From: Mycobacterium deserti
GTDB taxonomy: Bacteria; Actinomycetota; Actinomycetes; Mycobacteriales; Mycobacteriaceae
Assembly: GCF_025345615.1 (NCBI RefSeq)
Contig: NZ_JAODWD010000002.1
Coordinates: 248,001-312,000 of the forward strand
Length of the DNA stretch: 64,000 bases
Direction: 5' to 3'
The notes below the pieces were generated by a model. The model did no database searches, was not told the origin of the DNA, and saw nothing but the letters and a program-made list of their open reading frames with translations. This document shows positions 30,813-40,456 of the stretch, piece by piece. The translations under genes were made by a program, and so were the position numbers. Every line of letters begins with the position of its first letter. Positions within the stretch are counted from its first letter, which is position 1.

Positions 30813-31709
30813 ATGGCTGACAACTCAACCGGCACGAAGGACATGCGGCCGCATTTCGAAGACATCCAGGCCCATTACGACCTGTCGGACGACTTCTTCG
30901 GCGTGTTCCAGGATCCGACCCGCAAATACAGCTGCGCGTTCTTCACTCGTCCGGACGCGACCCTGTCTGAGGCGCAGATCGCCAACGTCGACCAGCACCT
31001 GGACAAACTGGACCTCAAGCCCGGAATGACGCTGCTGGAGGTCGGCTGCGGTTGGGGTCTGACGCTGCAGCGCGCGATGGAGAAGTACGACGTCAACGTC
31101 ATCGGACTGACTCTGTCGAAGAACCAGAAGGCCTACTGCGATCAACTTCTGGGCAAGCTCGATAGCCAGCGCACCTTCGACGTCCGACTGGAGGGCTGGG
31201 AGCAGTTCCACTCTCCCGTCGATCGCATCGTCTCCATCGAGGCCTTCGAGCACTTCGGCTTCGAGCGCTACGACGACTTCTTCAAGACCTGTTTCGACAT
31301 CCTGCCCAGCGACGGCCGAATGACCATCCAGAGCAGCGTCGGATACCACCCGTACGACCTGGCCGAGCGCGGCAAGAAGCTCACGTTCGAGCTGGCCCGC
31401 TTCATCAAGTTCATGATCACCGAGATCTTTCCCGGTGGCCGGCTCCCGACCACCCAGATGATGATCGAGCACGGTGAGAAGGCCGGTTTCGTGGTGCCCG
31501 AGGCGCAGTCGCTGCGCAACCACTACATCAAGACGCTCGGTATCTGGGCCAGCCGGTTGGAGAACCACAAGGACGAGGCGATCGCCGCGGCGGGCGTCGA
31601 GAACTACGACCGCTACATGCGGTACCTGACCGGCGCCCAGCACTACTTCGTCGACGAAGCCATTGACGTCAGCCTGGTGACCTACCTGAAGCAGGACGCT
31701 GCCGCCTGA
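30813..31709 (+). CDS. Mycolic acid methyltransferase, MmaA4 (Hma)-like (1)
   Basis: 298 aa from ATG 30813 (AGGGGAAAC upstream); an ATG at 30795 lacks an RBS. SAM motif [26 protein letters not shown], then [20 protein letters not shown] and the end [14 protein letters not shown], all of the hydroxymycolate synthase (MmaA4) type. Its first residues (MADNSTGTK) look instead like MmaA3. [14 protein letters not shown] is a more diverged SAM-proximal region. Predicted to methylate and hydroxylate the distal double bond, leading to oxygenated mycolates. Confidence 0.87.
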   Translation: MADNSTGTKDMRPHFEDIQAHYDLSDDFFGVFQDPTRKYSCAFFTRPDATLSEAQIANVDQHLDKLDLKPGMTLLEVGCGWGLTLQRAMEKYDVNVIGLTLSKNQKAYCDQLLGKLDSQRTFDVRLEGWEQFHSPVDRIVSIEAFEHFGFERYDDFFKTCFDILPSDGRMTIQSSVGYHPYDLAERGKKLTFELARFIKFMITEIFPGGRLPTTQMMIEHGEKAGFVVPEAQSLRNHYIKTLGIWASRLENHKDEAIAAAGVENYDRYMRYLTGAQHYFVDEAIDVSLVTYLKQDAAA

Positions 31710-31741
31710 TTTCGGCCGACGGCAATTCGGGGGGTTCGTCG

Positions 31742-32635
31742 ATGGGGTCCGACACCGGGGCCGTCTCACAGAGAATGCGCAAGAACTTCGACAACGTCGG
31801 CGCGCACTACGACCTCTCCGATGAGTTCTTCGGCTTGTTCCTCGATCCCAGCCGCATCTACAGCTGCGCCTACTTCGAGTCCGATGACGCGACACTGGAA
31901 GTAGCGCAATACGCCAAGGTCGACCTGCATCTGGACCGGCTCGGGTTGGAGCCGGGAATGACGGTGTTGGACATCGGCTGCGGCTGGGGCGCCACGTTGA
32001 AGCGGGCCGTCGAGTGCTACGACGTGAACGTAGTCGGCTTGACGCTGAGCCACAACCAGCATGCGGCGACCACACAGCTGCTCGATCAGCTCGACACCCA
32101 CCGCAGCCGGCGTGTTCTCCTGCGCGGCTGGGAGGAGTTCAACGAACCCGTCGACCGGATTCTCTCGATCGAGGCGTTCGAGCATTTCGGGTTCGAACGC
32201 TATGACGAGTTCTTCGAGAAGTGCTTCGCGATACTGCCCGACGACGGCCGGATGACGATCCAGAGCAGCATCAGTTATCACCCGGACGAGTTCCGGGCGC
32301 GCGGGATACCCCTGTCGATCGACGTGCTCAAGTTCATCAAGTTCATGGTCACCGAGATCTTCCCCGGCGCGCGCCTACCCTCGTCGCAGATGATGCGTAA
32401 GCACGGCGAAGCGGCCGGGTTCACCGTCGATGACGCGACGTCGTTGCGCACCCACTACGTGAAGACACTGGGCATGTGGGCCGACGCGCTGGAGGCCAAT
32501 CGAGCGGCGGCTCTTGAGGTGCAGTCCGAGGAGGTCTACGACCGCTACATGAAGTATCTGCGTGGCTGCCAGGAGAAGTTCGCCGACGAGTACATCGACG
32601 TCCGTCTGGTCACCTACGCGAAGCCGACGGGTTAG
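31742..32635 (+). CDS. Mycolic acid methyltransferase, MmaA4 (Hma)-like (2)
   Basis: 297 aa, with GGGGGGTTC before the start and 32 bp after the previous gene. SAM motif [46 protein letters not shown] and the end [14 protein letters not shown] place it in the MmaA4 group, more diverged than its neighbour. The last in a run of four; its stop overlaps the stop of the convergent PE-PPE gene, leaving no space for a separate terminator. Confidence 0.87.
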   Translation: MGSDTGAVSQRMRKNFDNVGAHYDLSDEFFGLFLDPSRIYSCAYFESDDATLEVAQYAKVDLHLDRLGLEPGMTVLDIGCGWGATLKRAVECYDVNVVGLTLSHNQHAATTQLLDQLDTHRSRRVLLRGWEEFNEPVDRILSIEAFEHFGFERYDEFFEKCFAILPDDGRMTIQSSISYHPDEFRARGIPLSIDVLKFIKFMVTEIFPGARLPSSQMMRKHGEAAGFTVDDATSLRTHYVKTLGMWADALEANRAAALEVQSEEVYDRYMKYLRGCQEKFADEYIDVRLVTYAKPTG

Positions 32636-34164
32636 GCCGCGGCCCGGGCGTCGGTATCGGCCGCCCGGGCGTCCTGGCCGTCGTCGGCGTCGTCGTTGTC
32701 GTTGTTCTCGGTGTCGGATTCCTGCGTGCCCGGCGTGACCTTGTTGTCGTCCTCGGTTGTGTCGTCCTTCGGCGTCGTGACGGGATCGCTGCCAGGCCGG
32801 GTGGTTTCGTCTTCCTCGGCGTCCTCGTCCTTGAGGTCCTCGTCCTTGAGGTCCTCTTCTTTGGCATCCTCTTCTTTGGCATCCTCGTCGACGACGACTT
32901 CTTCCGCGACGTCTCGGCCCGCGTTCTCGTCCTGCTGCCCTTCGGGTAGTTGGCCCTGCTGCTCTTGCCCCTGCTGCGAGGCATCCTCCATGCGCGCCGA
33001 GAGTGCCGACACCTCAGGCGCATTCGCGGGAGCGATCATCGTGGCACCGCCGCCGAAGGTGTCCTCGATGCCCTCCTGGACCGCCGCAACGAGGTCGAAC
33101 CCGACCTGCACCCAGTTGGTGAACGGGTTGAACGGCAGGATCGACAGGTACCGCTGCTCGGCGGGATTACCGCTCCAGTCGTAACCCAGGTCAACGAGCA
33201 CCTTCGTCACCGGCGTGAGGAGGTTGACGAGGGGCTGCACCAACGGCTTCAGCGGAGCCGGCACCACCGACATCAGCAAGTCGAAGATCGGCAGGCTCTT
33301 GGCCGGAATCATCCAGTACTCGTTGTTGTACTGATCCATGCGGCAGTGCGGCCCGGGGCACCCGGTCGCGTAGATCGCGTCGATCTCGTCCTTCGTATAT
33401 CCGTACGCGATCGGGTCGGTGGGACCGTTCTCGTTCGGAGTGAGGTAGTAGCCGTGCACCGTTTCGAACGCAGCGATGGCGTTCAACATCGCCAGCGGGT
33501 TGCCCCAGTACAGCGGCGCGTACATGACCGGGTCGTACTCGAACCCGATGCTGGTGATCTTGCCGTCGTCTCCGAACACGTCGACGGGAGTCTTCGGACC
33601 GAAGGTGATGTCCAGGAACGGGATTGTCGGCAGGAAGCCGAGCCGGGTGAACAACCCACCGTCCGGGTTGTAGATGTTGCCGATCAGCACCACCTTCTCG
33701 ATCTGATCGAGAAGGGTTTGGTTGCCGGCAATGGCCCGTAACTCGTCGGAGACGACGGCGCCGCCCTGCGAGTACCCGAAGACGACGAGTGGCCCGTCGG
33801 TGCTCGTGATCAACCCGTCCAGGCTCGCCACACCCTGCTCCACCGAGGTGTTCCACGTTTCGCACCGTCCTGGGTCGCACCACCCCGGGAAGATGACAAG
33901 CGGGAAGAACGAGGCCGGGTACTCGGCGCTGGTGGGATTGCAGTTGGCGACGGTGCAGTCGGGCTCGAAGGGAGTGACGTAGCGCTCGACGGCGTGGCCC
34001 ATGTACAGCGGCTTGTCCTGCGCATCCGGGGTCCCGGTGCCCGGAACGATCAACGCCGTCGCGGCCAGACTGACCGCCGCCATAATCGCGGTCAGCACGC
34101 CCAAGGCGGCGGTGCTCAGCACTCCAAGGACGACAAGAACGGCAGCCCGGGCCCACTTACGCAT
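32632..34164 (-). CDS. Exported PE-PPE-domain esterase with acidic tail
   Basis: 510 aa with an N-terminal hydrophobic export segment (residues 5-38). A PE-PPE domain (alpha/beta-serine hydrolase) follows: [20 protein letters not shown] and elbow [15 protein letters not shown] (Ser132). No PE or PPE N-terminal domain is present. Two Cys pairs (DCTVANC, WCDPGRC) fit an oxidised extracytoplasmic protein. The last about 120 residues form an acidic, Gln/Asp/Glu-rich tail including four 5-residue tandem repeats. The domain acts as an esterase in studied mycobacterial proteins; the lipid substrate here is unknown. Confidence 0.88.
   Translation of the reverse strand: MRKWARAAVLVVLGVLSTAALGVLTAIMAAVSLAATALIVPGTGTPDAQDKPLYMGHAVERYVTPFEPDCTVANCNPTSAEYPASFFPLVIFPGWCDPGRCETWNTSVEQGVASLDGLITSTDGPLVVFGYSQGGAVVSDELRAIAGNQTLLDQIEKVVLIGNIYNPDGGLFTRLGFLPTIPFLDITFGPKTPVDVFGDDGKITSIGFEYDPVMYAPLYWGNPLAMLNAIAAFETVHGYYLTPNENGPTDPIAYGYTKDEIDAIYATGCPGPHCRMDQYNNEYWMIPAKSLPIFDLLMSVVPAPLKPLVQPLVNLLTPVTKVLVDLGYDWSGNPAEQRYLSILPFNPFTNWVQVGFDLVAAVQEGIEDTFGGGATMIAPANAPEVSALSARMEDASQQGQEQQGQLPEGQQDENAGRDVAEEVVVDEDAKEEDAKEEDLKDEDLKDEDAEEDETTRPGSDPVTTPKDDTTEDDNKVTPGTQESDTENNDNDDADDGQDARAADTDARAAA
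32821..32880 (-). repeat. Tandem 15-bp repeat inside the PE-PPE gene
   Basis: Four consecutive 15-bp units: two identical GTCCTCGTCCTTGAG, then GTCCTCTTCTTTGGC and ATCCTCTTCTTTGGC. In-frame, encoding DEDLK- and KEEDA-type acidic repeats in the C-terminal tail. A candidate length-variable locus between strains. Confidence 0.85.
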
Positions 34165-34288
34165 GTGTCAACGATCACATATCGCACCAACTTTGGACGC
34201 CGAATCTGTCGGATTTCGGCGACCTCGTTCGTCGGATGGATAGAGAGTGGAACGCAGGGTTTCGCTCACTAAAGCGAAGGGACTTCAG

Positions 34289-34993
34289 ATGCACTACTTT
34301 GCGCTGTTGCTCAGCTCCGAGCCCGCCGCCTCGGGGGACCCCGAGGAGTATGCCGCCCAGATGGCAGAGTTCCACGAATTCCATGCCAAGGCCGCCGCAG
34401 CGATCCGTAGCGGTGATGCGCTGACGCCCTCGGCCACCGGTGTCCGGATCACCGGCGGTCCCGACACGCCGACGGTGACCGACGGTCCGTTCGCCGAGAG
34501 CGCCGAAGTGGCCTGCGGCTACTACGTCTTCGAAGCCGAGAACCTGGATGACGCACTGGCATTGGCGCGCGACGTCCCCGTCGCGAAGTTCGGTGCTGTC
34601 GAGATCTGGCCGATGGTCGACTACTTCCCGCCGGCCAAGCCCGTCGGCACAAGCTGGCTGGCGCTGCTGCTGGAGCCCGCCGACCGCGCCCCCGCACCGG
34701 GCACGCCGGAATGGGAACAAGGGATCGCAGCGCATGAGAGGTTCGGAGCAACGGCGGGTGACCGCACCAACGGCGGCGCGCCGCTGCATCCGCCGTCCAG
34801 GGCGACGACCGTGCGCGTGCGTGACGGTGAGATGCTGCTGACCGACGGCCCCTATGTCGAAGGAGCCGAGGTGGCCAACGGCTACTACATCATCGATGTC
34901 GAGGACCGAGACGAGGCCGTCAAGATCGCGTCGATGATCCCAGCGACGACGGTGGAGCTCCGGCAGTTCATGGGCGTCTCCGGCCTGCAGTAG
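34289..34993 (+). CDS. Double YciI/DGPF-domain protein
   Basis: 234 aa from ATG 34289, with GAAGGG 7 nt upstream; the frame can be extended 14 codons but without support. Two YCII repeats: residues 1-110 (TVTDGPFAESAEVACGYYVF) and 120-234 (LLTDGPYVEGAEVANGYYII), each with the DGPF motif. YciI/DGPF proteins accompany ECF42-group sigma factors, and the sigma gene follows 7 bp later. Role unknown; proposed in the literature as partner or accessory of the sigma factor. Confidence 0.9.
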   Translation: MHYFALLLSSEPAASGDPEEYAAQMAEFHEFHAKAAAAIRSGDALTPSATGVRITGGPDTPTVTDGPFAESAEVACGYYVFEAENLDDALALARDVPVAKFGAVEIWPMVDYFPPAKPVGTSWLALLLEPADRAPAPGTPEWEQGIAAHERFGATAGDRTNGGAPLHPPSRATTVRVRDGEMLLTDGPYVEGAEVANGYYIIDVEDRDEAVKIASMIPATTVELRQFMGVSGLQ

Positions 34994-35000
34994 CCGCCCG

Positions 35001-36218
35001 ATGACCGAACTGGACGGCGTCTTCCGGCGCGAGTGGGGCCCGGCAGTCGCAGCGTTGGCGCGCTGGTCCGGCGACCTCACGGTCGCCGAGGACGCCGTCC
35101 AGGAGGCGTTCGCCGACGCGCTGCGCAGCTGGCCACGCGACGGCGTTCCCGCCAATGCGGGCGGCTGGATCCTGAGCGCCGCGCGCAACCGTGCGCTCGA
35201 TCGGCTACGACGCGAATCAGACCGACCCGGGAAGGAACTCGCAGCGGTGGTCGACGACATCTCGGCCCGAACCGCCCGGGCCGACCCACAGCCGGTGCAT
35301 GATGACGAACTACGGATGATGTTCACCTGCGCCCACCCGGCGCTGGATAGCGCGGCGCAGCTGGCTTTGACGCTGCGTCTGATCTCGGGGCTCACGGTGG
35401 CCGAGATCGCGCGGGCGCTGCTGCAGTCGGAGGCGGCGGTGGGACAACGAATCACCCGCGCCAAGAACAAGATTCGGCATGCCAACATCCCACTGCGGGT
35501 ACCGCCTGCGGAACTGTTGCCCGAACGAACACCGCACGTGCTCGCGTGCATCTACTCGGTGTTCACCGAGGGCTACTGGTCGACGGCCGGGCCGTCTGCG
35601 ATCCGCGACGAGTTGTGCGACGAGGGTGTCCGCCTCGCCGAAGAGATGTGCGCGCAGATGCCGGACCTGCCAGACGCGGACGCGCTTGCCGCGCTCGTGC
35701 TCCTGCACGACTCGCGACGGCACACCCGCGTCGACGCCGAGGGCGCTTTGGTGCCGCTGGACGAGCAGGACCGCAGCCGGTGGAACCGATCGCGAATCAA
35801 CCGAGGACTCAACCGCCTGCGGCGCGCGGCAGGCGCGACGGGCCCATACCTGCCGCAGGCGGTGATAGCCGCCGTGCACGCGACGGCGCCGAGCTGGGAG
35901 GAAACCGACTGGGTCACGATCTGCACGGCCTACGACCGCTTGATCGCGCTCACCGGCTCACCGGTGGCGCGGGCGAACCGCGCGCTCGCGGTCGGCTTCC
36001 GCGACGGATTCGACGTCGGGCTGGCAGCGCTCGACGAGGTGGCCGACGATCCCCGGCTGGCACGGTCGAACGCCATCGCGCCGATCCGCGCGGATCTTCT
36101 CCGCCGATCGGGCCGCCGCGATGAGGCTCGCGACTGGTACCGCCGCGCCGCCGAGGGAGCGGGATCCGTTCCTGCACGGGCATTTCTGCACCGCCGATCC
36201 GTCGAGTGCGAGCCGTGA
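35001..36218 (+). CDS. ECF sigma factor, ECF42 type
   Basis: 405 aa, much longer than a typical ECF (about 190 aa). Sigma region 2 is VAEDAVQEAFADALRSWP with AGGWILSAARNRALDRLRRE. Region 4 is LRLISGLTVAEIARALLQSE with VGQRITRAKNKIR. The extra roughly 200-residue C-terminus (SVFTEGYWSTAGPSAIRDEL, then helical repeats LALLHDSRRHTRVDAEGALV-like) is the ECF42 extension thought to replace an anti-sigma factor. No anti-sigma gene adjoins it, which fits the group. Paired with the upstream DGPF gene; the regulon is unknown. Confidence 0.92.
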   Translation: MTELDGVFRREWGPAVAALARWSGDLTVAEDAVQEAFADALRSWPRDGVPANAGGWILSAARNRALDRLRRESDRPGKELAAVVDDISARTARADPQPVHDDELRMMFTCAHPALDSAAQLALTLRLISGLTVAEIARALLQSEAAVGQRITRAKNKIRHANIPLRVPPAELLPERTPHVLACIYSVFTEGYWSTAGPSAIRDELCDEGVRLAEEMCAQMPDLPDADALAALVLLHDSRRHTRVDAEGALVPLDEQDRSRWNRSRINRGLNRLRRAAGATGPYLPQAVIAAVHATAPSWEETDWVTICTAYDRLIALTGSPVARANRALAVGFRDGFDVGLAALDEVADDPRLARSNAIAPIRADLLRRSGRRDEARDWYRRAAEGAGSVPARAFLHRRSVECEP

Positions 36219-36228
36219 GACAACGAAG

Positions 36229-37191
36229 ATGATCGTGCCGGTGGCGGGCAAGCGGGTCTGGACGGCGCTCGGTGTGGTGGCGTCAGTCGTCGCGGTGGCT
36301 GCGTTGGCCGTGCGGAGCGTGCCGATCGTCAATCGTGCGCTGATTGTGACGGCGGCGCTGGCGCCATATCTGATGGTGGGTGCGCCGGTGGCGATGATCG
36401 TGTTCGCGTTCCTGCGCCGGTGGGTTGCGGCCGTCGTCGCGGTTGTGCTGACGGTGGCCGCCGCCGCGGTACAGGCACCACTCTTCGTCGGAGAGGAAGC
36501 ACCGTCAGGGGTAGCGGTGCGGTTCGTGTCGGCGAACCTGCGCTATGGTCACGCCGATCCGGTCGCCGTGACGGAACTGGCCCGCGAGAACGCGGATATG
36601 CTTGCCGTGCAGGAGCTTACGCCGGAGGCAGCGCAGCGCCTTTCAGCAGCGGGCCTGGACCGGGAATTTCCCCATCAGGCGCTGCGGGCACGGGAAGGCC
36701 CTGCGGGCGTGGGTATTTGGAGTCGGTTTCCCATCGTCAACAGCGAAGCCGACGAGGGGTTCTGGCTAGGCCTGCTGACGGCGCGAGTGCGTGTACCCGA
36801 CGTGCCAGACGACGTCACGGTGGTCACGACGCACATGTCCGCGCCATGGCCGGAACCCATTGCGGGTTGGCGCGACGACATGGCGCGGCTCGCTTCGGCG
36901 CTTCGCGGCATAGCGGCCGAGAGCAAGGGCGCGGTGTTGGTCGCGGGCGACCTGAACAGCACGACGGACATGCGGGAATTTCGCCGATTGCTTCGCGAGG
37001 GATACCGGGACGCCGCCGAGCAGGCGGGGGCGGGGTTGACGCGGACACACCCTGCGGACATCGCCGTGCCGCCGGTGTTCCCGATCGACCACGTCCTGGT
37101 GCGCGGTGGCACAGCGACCTCGGTGCGGACGCCGCTGATCGGTGGATCCGATCATCGGGCCCTGGTGGCCGACGTGATCCTCGCGCCGTGA
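36229..37191 (+). CDS. Membrane-anchored EEP-family hydrolase
   Basis: 320 aa from ATG 36229; an earlier in-frame start would lie inside the sigma gene. Three N-terminal membrane helices (about residues 8-26, 32-60 and 65-82), then an EEP catalytic domain: SANLRYGHADPV, MLAVQELTPEA (metal Glu), VAGDLNSTTDM and GGSDHRALVADV. This architecture places the phosphodiesterase/phosphatase domain on one membrane face, probably extracytoplasmic. 10 bp after the sigma gene, so probably cotranscribed, and possibly a target of ECF42 control. Confidence 0.83.
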   Translation: MIVPVAGKRVWTALGVVASVVAVAALAVRSVPIVNRALIVTAALAPYLMVGAPVAMIVFAFLRRWVAAVVAVVLTVAAAAVQAPLFVGEEAPSGVAVRFVSANLRYGHADPVAVTELARENADMLAVQELTPEAAQRLSAAGLDREFPHQALRAREGPAGVGIWSRFPIVNSEADEGFWLGLLTARVRVPDVPDDVTVVTTHMSAPWPEPIAGWRDDMARLASALRGIAAESKGAVLVAGDLNSTTDMREFRRLLREGYRDAAEQAGAGLTRTHPADIAVPPVFPIDHVLVRGGTATSVRTPLIGGSDHRALVADVILAP

Positions 37192-37266
37192 CAAAAAGTC
37201 GACAAGTGACAAATTGTAGGGAAACACCTGATTCCTCCCCCCGAAACGGTGGCTAGGTTCGTTGCT

Positions 37267-37563
37267 ATGGATGTCGTGGGGACTCCGTCGTGTTACCTCG
37301 CGGAGTGGTATCTGCCCGAGCTGACCGAGCAGTCCGTCGAGGATCTCGTCGGGCGGTTGGACGCCGCCGCGGCAGTCATGACTGACCAAGGCACCCCCGT
37401 CCGCCTGCTCGTCACGCTTGCAGTCCCCACCGACGAGGTGCTCTACGGCGTGTTCGGCGCCGACTCATCGGACATCGTCTCGCGTACCTGCCACGCAGCC
37501 GGTGCACCTCATCAGCGGCTCTCGGCGGACATCGGTACGCGAATTCGGCAGTGTCACGCATGA
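37267..37563 (+). CDS. Small conserved hypothetical protein
   Basis: 98 aa, start ATG 37267 (two further in-frame codons upstream of it do not improve the RBS). Begins MDVVGTPSCYLAEWYLPELT and contains VLYGVFGADSSDIVSRTCH, a pattern I associate with small proteins of unknown function (nickel-binding or DUF4242-like is possible, not established). It precedes a large LuxR regulator by 135 bp on the same strand. Confidence 0.6.
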   Translation: MDVVGTPSCYLAEWYLPELTEQSVEDLVGRLDAAAAVMTDQGTPVRLLVTLAVPTDEVLYGVFGADSSDIVSRTCHAAGAPHQRLSADIGTRIRQCHA

Positions 37564-37698
37564 ATTAGCCGCTTATCGACGGTTGCAAATAATGGTGGCG
37601 CATCTGATAGCGCGTTACTGGCGCTTAGCCGACCGCGCCCTGTCGTACGACCAGTCGAACGAGTATGGTGAGTTTGCTGGTTTCACAGGTCGGGGGTT

Positions 37699-40446
37699 AT
37701 GGCTACGGGGTTTATCGATCGTCCGGCCGAGTCTCGGACGATCCGCGGATTCCTGGACTCGGCGGCACGCGAGCCGACCGGCCTCGTCATCGAGGGCGAG
37801 GCCGGCATCGGAAAGACCACGCTGTGGTTTGCCGCCGTCGCAGAGGCGGGCCGAAGTGGTTTCACGGTCTTATCGGCTCGCGGTGGCCAGGCCGAGACCG
37901 CGCTGGCCTACGCGGCGGTGGCCGACGTGCTCGGCGACGTTGATCCCGCGCTGCTTACTGCACTTCCCGAAGTGCAGCGCATCGCCGTCGACCGGGTGTT
38001 GTTGCGCGCTAACATCGACGGCCCGTCGACGAATCAAGGCGTCGTTGCGGCCGCATTCTGCGCGGTGATCGAGCGCATCGCGCTGGAATCGGCCGTGCTG
38101 CTGGCGATCGACGATGTGCAGTGGCTCGATCCATCGAGTCGGGCAGTGCTCGCCTACGCCGTCCGGCGCTTCGAGGGACGCGTCGGCATACTCGCCACCG
38201 AGCGAACCGAACGTGACGGACCGGGTGCCACGAGTTGGCTGCAGCTGAGCAGACCCGACGGCATGTCGCGGCTTCATGTCGGTCCGCTCAGCCTCGGCGG
38301 ACTGCACGCATTGATCACCGAGAGGTTCGGACGATCCCTTTCCCGACCGGCCATGGTGCGCATCGTCGACATCTCCGGCGGCAATCCGTTCTATGCGCTC
38401 GAATTGGCCCGCGCGACCGAGGTCAGGACGAGCCGGTCCGAGCAACTGCTGCCGACGACGCTTGCCGAGCTTATGCGCCGCAGAATCGGACGTCTCGACC
38501 GCGACGCCCAGGATCTGTTGTTGGCCGCCGCATGTGCCGCCGGTCCCACGGTGGAGTTTCTGGCGCAAGCCACCGACATCTCCGTCGCGCGAGCCGCCGA
38601 GCTTCTCGAGGAAGCAAAAGCCAAGGGACTCGTCGGATTCGACGGTGACGTGGTGCAGTTCGCCCATCCCCTGCTGGCGCGAAGCGTTTACACCGATGCC
38701 CGCCCCTCCCAGCGCCGCGCGATGCACCGGTCCCTGGCCGAAATGGTGACAGTCCCCGAGTTGCGGGCCCGACACATGGCGCTGGCGGCCTCGATCGCCG
38801 ACCCGGCGACGCTGGAGGCACTCGATACCGCTGCCACGTCTGCCCGACTGCGCGGCGCTCCAGCTGCCGCCGCCGAGTTCGTCGAACTCGCGATCGGTCT
38901 GGGAGGGGACACATTAGAACGACGCATCCGAGCCGCCGACCACCACATGCGCGCGGGAGATCTGCAACGCGCTCAGACTCTGCTGAACGATGTGCTCGAC
39001 GACGCGCCACAGGGCTTGAGCCGGTCGACGGCCTTGAACCTGTTGGCGGGCATGCAGATTCACCGCAATAGCTTTCCCCAGGCGGCGAAGTTTCTCGTGG
39101 AGGCTTTCGACCATGCCGAGAGCAATCGCGAAGTACAGGCCCGAACGCTACTACTGTTGTCCTTTGCGCAATTGAACGCGGGAGAGTTCGGCGAAGCGCT
39201 GAACAACGCCGACCGAGCCGTCAGCTTCGCAGGCGTCGTCGGAAATCCTGATCTCGAGAGTCAGGTGATTTCGATGCGGGAGATGGTGGCCTGCATGAGC
39301 GGGCAGGGTGTTTCCGAGGCGAACCTGGACCGCGCGCGCGCTCTGGAGAGTCCCCACAGCGACGCGCCGATTGCTCTGCGCGCCAGCGCGAATCATGCGG
39401 TCCTGATGTCTTATGTAGGACGGCTCGAAGAGGCCAGTGAGCAGATGGCCGAGGTCCGCCGTCACTGTGTGGAGCGCGGAGCCGAAACCGACATGATCTT
39501 CGTGTCGTTCTTCAGCACGCTGATTGAGATATGGCGCGGTAAGTACGCCGAAGCGGCGGCCGTGGCCGACGAGACAATCGAGCGCGCCGCACAACTCGGT
39601 GGTGATCACTTGCAGGTGGTGGCCATAACCGTGCGGGCACTCATCGCCGCGCATACCGGTCAGCCGGCTCAGACCCGGGAAGCCGCCCTTGCCGCCATCG
39701 ATCTCGCCGAGCGCAGCGGCTCACCGCGGCTCGCGGACTGGTCATCGATGAGCCTGGGGTTCCTGGAAGTCTCACTGGGAAATCACGCGCAAGCCCTTGA
39801 GGCGCTACGCCCGTTGATCGACCGGTTCGATTCCGTCCCGGGTACCGAAATCATCACCACGGGGTATGTGCCCGACGCAGTCGAAGCGCTGGTTGCCGTC
39901 GGACGCCACGCCGAAGCCGCTCCGTTGATCGATGCGATGCAGGCCAACGGCCGCAGGCTGGACCGTGCGTGGATGCTGGCGATCAGCGCGCGGTGCCGCA
40001 GCCTGCTGCTGGCGGCACATGGTGACATCGAAGCCGCCGCCGCTATGGCGCAAGACGCATTAACCGAGCACAACCGTCTTTCCATGCCGCTCGAGCGCGC
40101 TCGCACCCTCATGCTGCTCGGCCAGTTGCAGCGCAGGCAGCGCAAGAAGGAGGCTGCAAAGGCGACGCTGACCGAGGCGCTGCAGATGTTCTCGGCGTTG
40201 GGCTCGCCGCTGTGGGCTGCACGCGCACGCGCCGAGCTCGAACGGGTGAACACCACTGCGGGTCACGACGAGTCCCTCACGCCTTCGGAGCGACGAGTGG
40301 CCGAGCTCGCCGCGTCCGGGATGACCACGAAAGACGTTGCCGCAGCGTTGTTCATCAGCCCGAAGACAGTCGAGACGAATCTGTCCCGCATTTACCGCAA
40401 GCTGGCGATCAAGTCCCGTGCGGAACTCGGTCGTGTGATCAGGTGA
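37699..40446 (+). CDS. Large LuxR-family ATP-binding regulator
   Basis: 915-aa LAL/MalT-type regulator. Walker A IEGEAGIGKT (residues 31-40) with LLAIDDVQWLDPSSRAVLAY as Walker B, a long tetratricopeptide-like helical middle (about 350-820), and a C-terminal LuxR helix-turn-helix (LTPSERRVAELAASGMTTKD onward, then ISPKTVETNLSRIYRKL). Such proteins activate target operons after ligand and ATP binding. Its end is 10 bp from the convergent rplA end, so read-through is possible on either side. Target unknown; the adjacent small gene is a candidate. Confidence 0.9.
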   Translation: MATGFIDRPAESRTIRGFLDSAAREPTGLVIEGEAGIGKTTLWFAAVAEAGRSGFTVLSARGGQAETALAYAAVADVLGDVDPALLTALPEVQRIAVDRVLLRANIDGPSTNQGVVAAAFCAVIERIALESAVLLAIDDVQWLDPSSRAVLAYAVRRFEGRVGILATERTERDGPGATSWLQLSRPDGMSRLHVGPLSLGGLHALITERFGRSLSRPAMVRIVDISGGNPFYALELARATEVRTSRSEQLLPTTLAELMRRRIGRLDRDAQDLLLAAACAAGPTVEFLAQATDISVARAAELLEEAKAKGLVGFDGDVVQFAHPLLARSVYTDARPSQRRAMHRSLAEMVTVPELRARHMALAASIADPATLEALDTAATSARLRGAPAAAAEFVELAIGLGGDTLERRIRAADHHMRAGDLQRAQTLLNDVLDDAPQGLSRSTALNLLAGMQIHRNSFPQAAKFLVEAFDHAESNREVQARTLLLLSFAQLNAGEFGEALNNADRAVSFAGVVGNPDLESQVISMREMVACMSGQGVSEANLDRARALESPHSDAPIALRASANHAVLMSYVGRLEEASEQMAEVRRHCVERGAETDMIFVSFFSTLIEIWRGKYAEAAAVADETIERAAQLGGDHLQVVAITVRALIAAHTGQPAQTREAALAAIDLAERSGSPRLADWSSMSLGFLEVSLGNHAQALEALRPLIDRFDSVPGTEIITTGYVPDAVEALVAVGRHAEAAPLIDAMQANGRRLDRAWMLAISARCRSLLLAAHGDIEAAAAMAQDALTEHNRLSMPLERARTLMLLGQLQRRQRKKEAAKATLTEALQMFSALGSPLWAARARAELERVNTTAGHDESLTPSERRVAELAASGMTTKDVAAALFISPKTVETNLSRIYRKLAIKSRAELGRVIR

Positions 40447-40456
40447 GCCCTGAAGG

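Noticed and set aside
28973..32635. MmaA3 (O-methyltransferase) assigned to gene 3 because of its N-terminus
   Set aside because: Only the first residues look like MmaA3; the rest (YHPY segment, VTYLK terminus) is of the MmaA4 type.
32821..32880. CRISPR-like array
   Set aside because: Adjacent 15-bp units with no spacers, in frame and coding acidic repeats; a tandem coding repeat, not CRISPR.
37564..37698. A clear promoter before the LuxR regulator
   Set aside because: A TTGCAA is present but no -10 with good spacing could be settled on, so nothing is called.
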